A stretch of DNA of 64,000 nucleotides from Saccharomycodes ludwigii (Eukaryota; Ascomycota; Saccharomycetes; Saccharomycodales; Saccharomycodaceae). Below, in pieces: positions 19,781-28,462 of the stretch. The notes under the pieces are model-generated. The model was given only the letters and a program-made list of their open reading frames with translations. It had not been told where the DNA came from and ran no database searches. The stretch spans positions 1,010,501 to 1,074,500 of the forward strand of contig NC_060202.1 of the NCBI RefSeq assembly GCF_020623625.1. Reading direction: 5' to 3'. The stretch's first letter is position 1, and each line of letters opens with the position of its first letter. Made by a program: the position numbers and the translations under genes.

Positions 19781-20506
19781 TTTGAATCGTAGATGGGAAT
19801 ATGCAAAGTGGAGGTAGTTTTCATTGTTGGTATTTTAAAAGTTTTTAATAGAAATAAAGGGTGTGGGATAAATTGTGAGAATTGGTGAAATAAACATTTT
19901 TATGTAAATAGTCTTGGCACTAGATCAGAAATGATCTCGATTAGTTATTTTAAAGACAGAAATCCAGGAATATATTTATTATTATTTTTATGAAGATATA
20001 ATAATTAAAAGGTTGGTATTATATCATCAATGTATAAACACTACATTAATGTTTATAAATAACATTTAGATTGTTAACATTTAAAAAGAGATGCCCATAA
20101 CCACTTATGTTTCTTCTTTTCCTCTTTATCCTGTTTCTTAATATAAGATCTTGATAATGTGTATAATTATAAAACTACTCGCAGTTAGCCACTTTTTTTT
20201 TTTTTTTTTTTTTTCTTTTCTTTTCTTTTCACCCCTTTTTCCCTTTTCTTTTTTTTTTTGCCCCTTTTCCCGTGCTTAATTATTTCTTTATGTTATCGCC
20301 ATTTACTTTTTCTCAACAAGGAACAAACATCTCAACCTAAAAAAAAAATACAAATTACCCTTTGTTTTTTTAATTTTCAACTTATTAACCCCTCAAATAT
20401 ATACATATATATATATATATATATAAGAATATATATTTCTCAACAATTTTGTGTTTCATCTTATAAAATATAAAACGTAAAGTTGAATCACACAAAAAAG
20501 ACAAAC
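19781..20506. promoter_or_regulatory. Intergenic RRT6 to YIM1-like, with STRE-like sites
   Basis: 726 bp, no gene. It contains T22 at 20193-20214, and two CCCCT stress-response cores at 20232-20236 and 20261-20265, about 245-275 bp upstream of the ATG. A TA array lies at about 20402-20425. Confidence 0.5.
20232..20265 (+). promoter_or_regulatory. Pair of STRE cores (CCCCT) upstream of YIM1-like gene
   Basis: Two CCCCT cores about 29 bp apart in the promoter of a stress-type gene. Msn2/Msn4 bind this pentamer in yeast; clustering raises the odds, but T/C-rich tracts also give such hits by chance. Confidence 0.3.
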
Positions 20507-21613
20507 ATGTCCAAAGAAACAGAAAATAAGCAAAATACTGAACACACCAGTCCATTGGTTAAAAGACGCTCCATCACATTCGTTAATAATGCAACCGCAC
20601 CAAAATTAACTATTACTGAATTGAATATTAGCAACTGTTATTCTGCTGACGAAATTTTAATTAAAGTCCACTCAGCCGCTTTTAATCCGGTTGATATTTT
20701 GTTAGCCTCATTTGCTAATTCTTGGTTATCGGCTAGAACCGATAAAACTTTTGGTAGAGATTTTAGCGGTGAAGTTATTAAAGTAGGGTCAAATGTTCAA
20801 GGTTATGACGTCGGAGACCATGTGTGTGGGTTGTTTGAACATCTTTACGGTACTGAAGGTACCATGAGTGACTATTTGATTTTAAATCCAACTAAAACAA
20901 AAGCCTTAGGTAAATTTGAGTTATCTAAGGGCAGTGTTTATACCCCTGAAGTCTATGATAAATATTGTTCATGGCCTTTGGTTTTTGGTACTGCTTTCCA
21001 AGGTTTGTTAAATTATACCCTAACCAAAAGTATCTGGAAGGAAGATCAATCACGTAAAATCTTAGTTGTTGGCGCATCAACCTCTGTTGGTACATGTGTT
21101 GTTCAAATTGCCAAGAAATATTTGGATATTTCTGTAGTTGATGGTATTTGTTCTGCTGCATCCTTTGAAAGAAATAAACAATTAGGTTATGACACTCTAT
21201 TTGATTATCATTCTGATGATTTGGTGGATCAAATCGTTGCTAATTCTAACAAGTACGATGTTATATATGATTGTTGCGGTAACAGTTACTTTTCCCAGTG
21301 TATGGATAAAGTTTTAAAACCAAAGGATACCGGCTCCTATTATGTTACTATTGTTGGTGACCAAAAGATGAATTACAAAAATCCTAAAATTAATTTTGTC
21401 TCAAATTTGCGCAAGTTGGTTTATTGTACTTACAATTATCACGTTCTTAAATTGGAAGGTTCTAAAGATTTTATTGATGTTGGCTTGGATATGTTGAGCA
21501 AAGGAGAGTTGAATTTACCAATCGATTCTCTTTGCGAACCTGAAGAATTTGAAAAGGCTATTGACAGGTTAGAATCTAATAACGCAAAAGGTAAGATCGT
21601 GGTTAGATTTTAA
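20507..21613 (+). CDS. YIM1: YIM1-like quinone-oxidoreductase-family (MDR) protein
   Basis: Medium-chain dehydrogenase/reductase-like protein of the Yim1/Ast1 family. I start at ATG (MSKETENKQN), since the frame upstream opens only with TTG. It has 368 residues, close to yeast Yim1. The GroES-like half carries VKRRSITFVNNATAPK, VHSAAFNPVDILLASF and FGRDFSGEVIKVG. The Rossmann half has VVGASTSVGTCVVQIAKKY, and the end reads IDRLESNNAKGKIVVRF; both resemble Yim1. The catalytic-zinc cysteines of true alcohol dehydrogenases are absent, as in the family. Yeast YIM1 is linked to lipid droplets, mitochondria and DNA-damage response, with no known substrate. In S. cerevisiae it lies on another chromosome, so its place here is an insertion, or a loss there. 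Confidence 0.85.
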   Translation: MSKETENKQNTEHTSPLVKRRSITFVNNATAPKLTITELNISNCYSADEILIKVHSAAFNPVDILLASFANSWLSARTDKTFGRDFSGEVIKVGSNVQGYDVGDHVCGLFEHLYGTEGTMSDYLILNPTKTKALGKFELSKGSVYTPEVYDKYCSWPLVFGTAFQGLLNYTLTKSIWKEDQSRKILVVGASTSVGTCVVQIAKKYLDISVVDGICSAASFERNKQLGYDTLFDYHSDDLVDQIVANSNKYDVIYDCCGNSYFSQCMDKVLKPKDTGSYYVTIVGDQKMNYKNPKINFVSNLRKLVYCTYNYHVLKLEGSKDFIDVGLDMLSKGELNLPIDSLCEPEEFEKAIDRLESNNAKGKIVVRF

Positions 21614-22633
21614 AATCTTTTAAAGTGTCTTGAAAACTTTAGTTTTTTTTTTTTTTTTTCTCTTTTCATCATTAATACTAATTAACCATGTTTTTATTTA
21701 TATGCCTATTATTATTCAGTTATTACCTTACGTAATAGTTTATTTAAGTTGTTATTCGTTTTTAAAGCAAGTAGATGAAATTTTATGTAATGAATTATTA
21801 TGGAATAAAACGCAATCTTCTTTGAAGTACTTTTTTTTTTTTTTTTTTTTTAATACAATTATAGGAAATTAAACTGATTGGCATGATTAGTTAAATGATA
21901 AAAGCTTCTCATACACGTTTTGTGTATTAAAATAGCGTCTATCACATGACATGATCTTATGTATTGTTTAATATAAGTATACTTCACAGTAGAGAACTTT
22001 TTCTTATATAACTATATAGTTGGGAAAAGTGAAGTAGGGTGAACTATTGAATAAATATTAAGTTGACAATATTAAATTTCCAGATGTAATATATATAATA
22101 ATAACGAGGTAGTAACCATTATTAGTAACAATGTTTACAAAGATATTAAACTTTTTACATTTCTGTATTTTTTGGTGATTTATTTTATAAGAATAAATCC
22201 AAATAGTATTATACTTATTATGAAAATACAACACCATTTCATCATGATTTTCTTTATTTGTTTACGGTTATATTTTAAAGACTACGTAAAATATTCACAA
22301 ATCTGTTAAAAATATGAAAAAAAAGAGCGTACAAAGCGATATTCAAAAGATTAATGAATTATTTTTTAAAATATCTACCAGTATAACTAACCCGGAACAA
22401 AAGAAACTAAGGCTACAGTTTTTCATTTCCTTTTTCTTTCCTTTTTCTTTCTTTCTTCTTTTCCCTTTTTCTTTTCTTTTCTTTTCTTTTTTTCCTTTTC
22501 TTTTCAATTGTTAAATGTAACAAAATCGGAAACTATTTTAAAAATTAATATTAAGAAAAAAAAAAAGAAAATCTCAACCTAAAACAAGGTCCACCTACAA
22601 AAATACTTCAATTTACAAACTCATATAAATATA
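21614..22633. other. Longest gene-free stretch: YIM1-like to RRP42
   Basis: 1020 bp. I see no convincing gene. T runs lie at 21642-21659 and about 21831-21851. A group of short inverted repeats and an ATCACATG site occupy 21911-22036. A C/T-only stretch with TTTCC/TTTTC periodicity covers about 22427-22506 in the RRP42 promoter. Small frames here are low-complexity Phe/Leu/Ile runs. Confidence 0.5.
21941..21948 (+). promoter_or_regulatory. Cbf1-type E-box ATCACATG
   Basis: Matches the yeast Cbf1 consensus RTCACRTG. It lies about 690 bp before RRP42 and 330 bp after the YIM1-like gene, so its target is unclear. Confidence 0.25.
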
Positions 22634-23455
22634 ATGGTGCTATCAGTTACAGAAAAATCTTATTTGAGAGATTCACTCAAGAATAAAGATCATTTCCTAA
22701 GACCAGACGGGAGAAACTATGATCAGTTTAGACCGGTGGAGATTTATACTGATTTTCTTCCCTCTTCAAATGGTTCTTCCAGAATTCTAGCGAGCGATGG
22801 AACTGAAATTGTTATTAGTATAAAAACTGAAGTTGTTGATCATTCTCTCACAAAAGACTTAGTATCAATTGATTTAGACATTACAGGGTATAGAGACGAT
22901 TCTGCTTATGTTACTAGTATTAGAAGTATATTATCGAAAACAATGAAATCTAAATTGAATTTCACCAAAGAAAAAGGTCCTAAAGAAAAAAGTGTTTTAC
23001 AATTAACTAAAAAGTATAGCTTTAAGTTATACATCGATATATTAGTCTTGAGTAATTATTCATATCCGCTAAGTCTAATATCATTTGCAATATATTCTGC
23101 TTTGGAAACTACAAAGTTACCCATGTTGATTTCTTCTGAAGATGACTTAGAAATCGAAGAGCTACCCATTTTCCATGATTATGATATGATTACTTTAGAT
23201 TTTCAAAGTCCTCTAATTTTTTTGGTGGCATTTATAGAAGACAATGTATTTATAGATCCAAGTGATGCAGAAACTCAAGTCGCTAATAAGTGTCTAATCT
23301 TAACATGGTTTGAAAACAAAATATCGTCTCCAATAAGGACTGTAAGTTTAAATGACGATTATACTGATGGTTTTACTTTATTACACTTAAAAGAGTCCAT
23401 AGAAGTTGTTAGAAAATGTGCACCGGAAGTTCTTAGAGCCTTAAAATATCAATAA
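22634..23455 (+). CDS. RRP42: Exosome core subunit Rrp42 (RNase PH-like)
   Basis: RNase PH-fold subunit of the nine-protein exosome ring that feeds RNA to Rrp44 and Rrp6 in nucleus and cytoplasm. It has 273 residues (about 265 in yeast). Features are the opening SVTEKSYLRDSLKNKDHFLR, the RPDGRNYDQFRPVEI segment, and the beta core with SRILASDGTEIVISIKTEVV. Further on are LYIDILVLSNYSYPLSLISF and FHDYDMITLDFQSPLIFLVA. The phosphate-binding and catalytic residues of bacterial RNase PH are not kept, which is normal because eukaryotic ring subunits are inactive. It converges with TRM3. Matches YDL111C. Confidence 0.94.
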   Translation: MVLSVTEKSYLRDSLKNKDHFLRPDGRNYDQFRPVEIYTDFLPSSNGSSRILASDGTEIVISIKTEVVDHSLTKDLVSIDLDITGYRDDSAYVTSIRSILSKTMKSKLNFTKEKGPKEKSVLQLTKKYSFKLYIDILVLSNYSYPLSLISFAIYSALETTKLPMLISSEDDLEIEELPIFHDYDMITLDFQSPLIFLVAFIEDNVFIDPSDAETQVANKCLILTWFENKISSPIRTVSLNDDYTDGFTLLHLKESIEVVRKCAPEVLRALKYQ

Positions 23456-23494
23456 AAAAAGGAGAGAAAAAAAAAAATGGTATGGTCTTACTGA

Positions 23495-23520
23495 ATGCAT
23501 ATATATATATATATATGCAT
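23495..23520. terminator. 26-bp perfect palindrome between convergent RRP42 and TRM3
   Basis: ATGC plus an 18-bp AT run plus GCAT reads the same on both strands and lies in the 94-bp gap between two convergent 3' ends. It supplies TATATA efficiency elements for yeast polyadenylation in both directions, so a shared terminator is the simple reading. Confidence 0.5.
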
Positions 23521-23549
23521 ACATATAAGAGTTAATAAATGTATATACG

Positions 23550-26500
23550 TTACATATTTTGTATAGTATAGGCGTAAACTATAACTGCAGTGGCAGTTTG
23601 GATGTTCATTGATCTAATAACACCAAACTGTTTGATTTCTAAACATAAATCTAGTTCGCCTAATAAAACCCCAGGTATACCTTCTGCTTCGGTGCCCAAC
23701 AAGATTAAGGATTTTGGCGGGAATTTGTAGTTATTATCCAATTTAATGCTTTCATCGGTTTGTTCCAAACCTATTAAAGTATAGCCTTCAGCTTTCTTTG
23801 ATTTCATAAATTGAACAATATTATCGATTCTTACTTCCTCCATCGGCATCCAATGATCAGCGGTAACAGCAACATTTTTGAACTGAGGATGTGTCTTCAC
23901 TCTGATGTCATTGACAGTTAATAAACCAACTCCCAAAACATCACATAATCTACAAATACCGCCTAAATTGGGAGGTTTGTCTACTAGAGACGCTACAACA
24001 ATTAAATCGCTACGTTCAATCTTATTACTAGCATCGCTATTTCTCATGTCATCAGTATTATTGTCAATATTTAAAACAGTTTCCCATGCACCACTTTTGG
24101 TTTGCAATGGCGAAGCCTTATTTTGTTCGCTAGTAAGTATTATTTCCTTTTTCGATTCTCTTAAGGACTTTTTAATCGAGTCTCTTTTTCCCAGCCATAA
24201 ACCATACTCATCTTTACCAATTGGCATGAATTTAGCTTCATTGTAATTCGATGTTAAATACTTTTTGAAAGTTTTTCCCCTAATATATGGAACATCATGG
24301 TCAGTAACTTTTAACAAAGTGCCACCAAAGATACTAGTCAAGTTTAGATCCTTAACAATATCCCAAATGTTGGCATCCCCTGTTCTATACTGGCCATGAA
24401 TCTGTGTTTTTTTAGCATTCAAATATAAGTTCTCTACAGTATTTGATAAGGTTTTATCACCAAGAGTTATAACATCCTGAAAATCTGGCCAAACGGATAA
24501 CATTAGAGAGCTAGAAAAATGTCTTATAGCTGGCTTGTTTGAAGTACTGTTGGTAATTAAATAACTCAAGAATTCATTTAGTAGATTGAAATCAAAATTT
24601 GTAATGTTTTCAGATTTGATGCTCTTAATAGCCATGTAACAGACTCTTGTGGCACTAACAACTAAAACCGGTTTGGAATGATCTACTAATAAATTCTGGA
24701 TAGTTTTCAAGTTTCTAGTTTTACCCTTATTTCTGGAAATTTCATACGCACAAATCCATTCACAACAAATTCTACATAATGGGGAAGGTTCATCATTTTT
24801 AAGAATACCAATTAATTTATCGGCCACCACATCACTTAAAACATTTAATTCGACATTAGGTAAAAGCAATAACATTAGCTGCCACTTTTCTAATCTTATT
24901 AAATTTTCTGGGCCATCTGTTCTTTTTTTTGGCTTGGTAATGTTAATATCATTCTCAAAAACATGGCACATCATATAATTCTGGTAAACAGAGGGCAATC
25001 TAACAACTAAACTGATTATGTTCACTTTATATGAAACTTCCTCAGGACCATAAACCATCTCATATAATCCCCCAGGAATATAAACTTTTAAATGTTTGTC
25101 AAAAAGCTTGGCGATAACAGGTTTAATTTTAAAAATATTGAATTCAACATGATCAGTGGAGAAAATATTCAAGGCCAAATCAAGTAACCATGAGCCATTT
25201 TCAACAGTAATGTATTCAGTGAAATTGCAAACAAATTCGTTCAGTTTAAAACTTAATAATGGTAAAAAAGACCTTCTCGGGATCGCGCTTAATACAAAAT
25301 TATTACCAATATTTAATAAAGATTTAGAAATTTGCACATTATTGAAAGCTCTCGATAAAACAGTAGAATGATATATAGTATCAATTAAAGCTAAGTGCAG
25401 AGCGCTTTGGTTTAAAACTAATCTTCCATTAGAAACAAAATCCCAGATCTCCACACAAATATTAAAAAATTCTTGGACGGTTTGATCATCCTTACTCGAG
25501 TTGCTAACATAGGAAGATGAAAAAATGTAATTGATTATAGCAACAATTTTCAAATTTGACAAATACCCGCTACTATCTCTTAAGTTTCGCTTTAGTAAGT
25601 CTATTAAATCTGTTAATTCATTTGCAGTCAATGCATTAACAGTTAAATAATAACCAAGCAACTCAAAAAGCTTACTATAGTATTTGTCTTTATGTTTAGA
25701 GTTCAAAGTGTTAGAAACTGTACAATCCTTAATGACGAGGTAATAATTGTTAATATCCTCAAAACTAATAAAATCGTTAATTTGCTGGTTATATGAATAT
25801 TTGCTAATTTTGCCGTATAATTCAACAAAAAATTCAAATTTATCGTATTGGAAAACTTTGTCAAACAAAGTCTTTTTATCGATAGATTTTTTTAAATCTA
25901 TAGAATTCCAGGTAATGTCTGTGAAAACAGTTGCTGTACTCCCGCTGTTATTCATTGCAAAAATTAAAGAGGCATTCGTATAATTTTGCTCATGATTTCG
26001 AATTTTGGACATTAAAAGCTGATTATATTGTGTTTCAAACTGTCTGGTATTTATACTAATTTTACACAACTCTAGTAAAAAAGCTTCACTGATAAATTTT
26101 GGAGTAACATCAAATAAGATAAAAGTTAGCACCTGGTGGATAATATCGTCTGTTTCTTTAATATCGCCTTTGCCATAATTTACAACTGCATAATCTCTGA
26201 AATCCTCTGCCACCAATTGAAAATATTCATAACCATGTACTTTAATGGATCCAGCAATAATTTCAATCCAATTGTTCAAATTAACTGAAGGGCAATGCAA
26301 AAGTAATTTCAACAACAAAACTTGCCATGTTGTTTTAAACACTTTTTCCTCGCAGTTGCTCCTAAATAAATTTGGTAGAAATAATAGGTGTTGTATTTCT
26401 AAGCTAATACTCTTTTTGCTTTTAAGTAAAGCAGAGTATATTCCATATGTCAAATAAATTTTTGCAGGATCAAAGCCACTCGTTTGTTTTTGCAAAACTT

Positions 26501-27914
26501 CGAATAAAGTTGACAATATGGGGGAAGGAGATGCCTGAATTAGTTCAACAATAAAATTAACTAATATATCACTATAGGGACATGCTAAATCCTCATTCAA
26601 TATAGAATTTGTTAAATTTTCTGAAACCACTACAAAATTTGAAGCTTGCAACATATTTGGAATGTATATTGTTTGTAAATCCTTTAAATTATGGGTGAAA
26701 ATTGATTTATCATTTATAGCAAACATCAATTTTAAGGTATATTTTCGAACACTTTCCATGCTTGATTTCATACCACTAGACAAAATTAACAAGCCCCAGT
26801 TTGGATGAATTATATTCTTGTTCCCAAATAGTTCTAAAACGTCGGAAGAAGCGTCTTCAAATTGATTTAATGCAGTATCAATAGCAATGATTTCATACAA
26901 GGTAATAAACTTTTTCCAAGCAGTTATTTGTAATTTATCATCAATGGGGTAAGATATGTATTCGTTGCTAAATTGTAATGGAACATCACATTCATTTAAT
27001 TTTTGGAAAGTCATTTTCAAGACAGATAAAGCGATTTTCTTAAATTCGTGGACAGAACTGATTAAACCCAACTGAATAAAGTTCCAATAACTATCAGATT
27101 TTAAAAAATCAATAAAATTGCAAGAAATTCTAGAACAATTAATCAAATACCTCAACCAAAACAGGAAAACTGCCTTGAAAATCCATTTTGGAGGCCCAGT
27201 CTCAGTGCAAATATGCTCAGAATAAATTGCTTCGATGATTTTCCAAACATCTAATTTAGTTTCAGAAGATGCAACAGAAGAATCAATGTTTCCAATGATT
27301 GTTTTGATTCTCCATCTCATTAATTTAGAGCAGGATTGAGAAATTTCTTCCCATTCTGATAATTGTAAAAAAAATAGCAATGTATCTAACAATTTGTTCT
27401 TAACACACAAGGACTCGTCGAGCAGGAATAACCTTTCTAACATATGGAAAAGTACATTGATATCTAGACTTTCAAAAGAACAAACAGGAGCAGGTGGAAT
27501 GTGAGGTTTAATGAAATTATAATAAATATCTTTTTTGAATAAAGTTGAACTGTTACGCGTGATAAATTCAACTAAAATATCACATGCCCAATTCATCAGA
27601 TTATTAATTAATGACGGGAAAACTGTTACTAAATTAATCAAATCATTGATAGAATTGTTAATTGGCGTATTTAATTTTGCATCGTAGTCATATACGTTTT
27701 CGTTAGATTCAGACATGCAAGATGTTAAAGTTTCCTTTAAAATAGCAAAAATATGGTTGGTATTTTCTTTTAAAAGATCATTATCAACGTCTAGTGTAGA
27801 TAGTATATCGTATAAACTTTTGAAATCCTTAGAGTCCAGTAACTCATGAATTAGTTGGCTCTGAGCCTGTTTGGATAAATATTTGGTAATCAAGGCAGAT
27901 GATTTCGTGGGCAT
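23550..27914 (-). CDS. TRM3: tRNA Gm18 2'-O-ribose methyltransferase Trm3
   Basis: Cytoplasmic SpoU-class (SPOUT) methyltransferase that makes 2'-O-methylguanosine at position 18 of tRNA, homologous to human TARBP1. It has 1454 residues, about the yeast length (1436). The first ~1250 residues are a helical repeat region without named motifs. The catalytic domain is at the C-terminus: motif 1 PPNLGGICRLCDVLG, motif 2 LILLGTEAEGIP and motif 3 VIRSMNIQTATAVIVYAY, which together form the trefoil knot and bind SAM. The Arg in NLGGICR is the expected catalytic residue. It diverges from ATG20 across 548 bp. Matches YDL112W. Confidence 0.96.
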   Translation of the reverse strand: MPTKSSALITKYLSKQAQSQLIHELLDSKDFKSLYDILSTLDVDNDLLKENTNHIFAILKETLTSCMSESNENVYDYDAKLNTPINNSINDLINLVTVFPSLINNLMNWACDILVEFITRNSSTLFKKDIYYNFIKPHIPPAPVCSFESLDINVLFHMLERLFLLDESLCVKNKLLDTLLFFLQLSEWEEISQSCSKLMRWRIKTIIGNIDSSVASSETKLDVWKIIEAIYSEHICTETGPPKWIFKAVFLFWLRYLINCSRISCNFIDFLKSDSYWNFIQLGLISSVHEFKKIALSVLKMTFQKLNECDVPLQFSNEYISYPIDDKLQITAWKKFITLYEIIAIDTALNQFEDASSDVLELFGNKNIIHPNWGLLILSSGMKSSMESVRKYTLKLMFAINDKSIFTHNLKDLQTIYIPNMLQASNFVVVSENLTNSILNEDLACPYSDILVNFIVELIQASPSPILSTLFEVLQKQTSGFDPAKIYLTYGIYSALLKSKKSISLEIQHLLFLPNLFRSNCEEKVFKTTWQVLLLKLLLHCPSVNLNNWIEIIAGSIKVHGYEYFQLVAEDFRDYAVVNYGKGDIKETDDIIHQVLTFILFDVTPKFISEAFLLELCKISINTRQFETQYNQLLMSKIRNHEQNYTNASLIFAMNNSGSTATVFTDITWNSIDLKKSIDKKTLFDKVFQYDKFEFFVELYGKISKYSYNQQINDFISFEDINNYYLVIKDCTVSNTLNSKHKDKYYSKLFELLGYYLTVNALTANELTDLIDLLKRNLRDSSGYLSNLKIVAIINYIFSSSYVSNSSKDDQTVQEFFNICVEIWDFVSNGRLVLNQSALHLALIDTIYHSTVLSRAFNNVQISKSLLNIGNNFVLSAIPRRSFLPLLSFKLNEFVCNFTEYITVENGSWLLDLALNIFSTDHVEFNIFKIKPVIAKLFDKHLKVYIPGGLYEMVYGPEEVSYKVNIISLVVRLPSVYQNYMMCHVFENDINITKPKKRTDGPENLIRLEKWQLMLLLLPNVELNVLSDVVADKLIGILKNDEPSPLCRICCEWICAYEISRNKGKTRNLKTIQNLLVDHSKPVLVVSATRVCYMAIKSIKSENITNFDFNLLNEFLSYLITNSTSNKPAIRHFSSSLMLSVWPDFQDVITLGDKTLSNTVENLYLNAKKTQIHGQYRTGDANIWDIVKDLNLTSIFGGTLLKVTDHDVPYIRGKTFKKYLTSNYNEAKFMPIGKDEYGLWLGKRDSIKKSLRESKKEIILTSEQNKASPLQTKSGAWETVLNIDNNTDDMRNSDASNKIERSDLIVVASLVDKPPNLGGICRLCDVLGVGLLTVNDIRVKTHPQFKNVAVTADHWMPMEEVRIDNIVQFMKSKKAEGYTLIGLEQTDESIKLDNNYKFPPKSLILLGTEAEGIPGVLLGELDLCLEIKQFGVIRSMNIQTATAVIVYAYTIQNM

Positions 27915-28401
27915 TGATACGTGCAGATAAATATAAATAAATTTTGGTTTTGTATGCTAGTGCGGCACAGACACAATAAAAAAATTTTTTTTTTTTTTTG
28001 AATAATGTTAAATACGGTTATTATAATAATATCACAATGACTAAAACAGTTGTAAATTCTATTCAGTTTGGAAAACTTTGTTGTTCAGTTGGTAAAAAAA
28101 AAAAAAAAAAAAAAAAATTTTTTTAATTTAGTAGTTGTTTTCACCTTGATCACATGATATTTCATCTTATAAATATTGTTCATTCCAGAATCGCATGTGT
28201 CCGTTTTCGGACTTTCGCAGATTCCCGAATTTTAATTTTGAATGTTGAATTTTTTTTAAGGGTTATTAAAAAAATAGTAAAAACGTTCTTCGTGCATTTA
28301 CTTCAACACTTAATAATTGATATCCTATGTTTTTATAAGTATTCTAACATATTTTTATAATTTTAAAGATAGAAGACTCACATCATTTTGAGTTAAAAAA
28401 A

Positions 28402-28441
<40 letters not shown>

Positions 28442-28462
28442 TTAACTAACCTACGGTACATT
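27915..28462. promoter_or_regulatory. Divergent promoter TRM3 / ATG20
   Basis: 548 bp. It has an A run followed by T7 at about 28094-28124, another A run of over 20 at about 28396-28419 leading into an AT array to 28442, and one Cbf1-type E-box at 28149-28156. A 68-codon ATG frame (28154-28360) ends before ATG20 and shows no family features. Confidence 0.55.
28149..28156 (+). promoter_or_regulatory. Cbf1-type E-box ATCACATG in TRM3/ATG20 promoter
   Basis: Matches RTCACRTG and extends to ATCACATGA. It lies about 235 bp upstream of TRM3 and 307 bp upstream of ATG20, a normal activator distance for either. Confidence 0.3.

Noticed and set aside
28154-28360. 68-codon ATG frame upstream of ATG20
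   Set aside because: No recognisable motif; likely chance. It might act as an upstream frame in the ATG20 leader, but nothing shows that.
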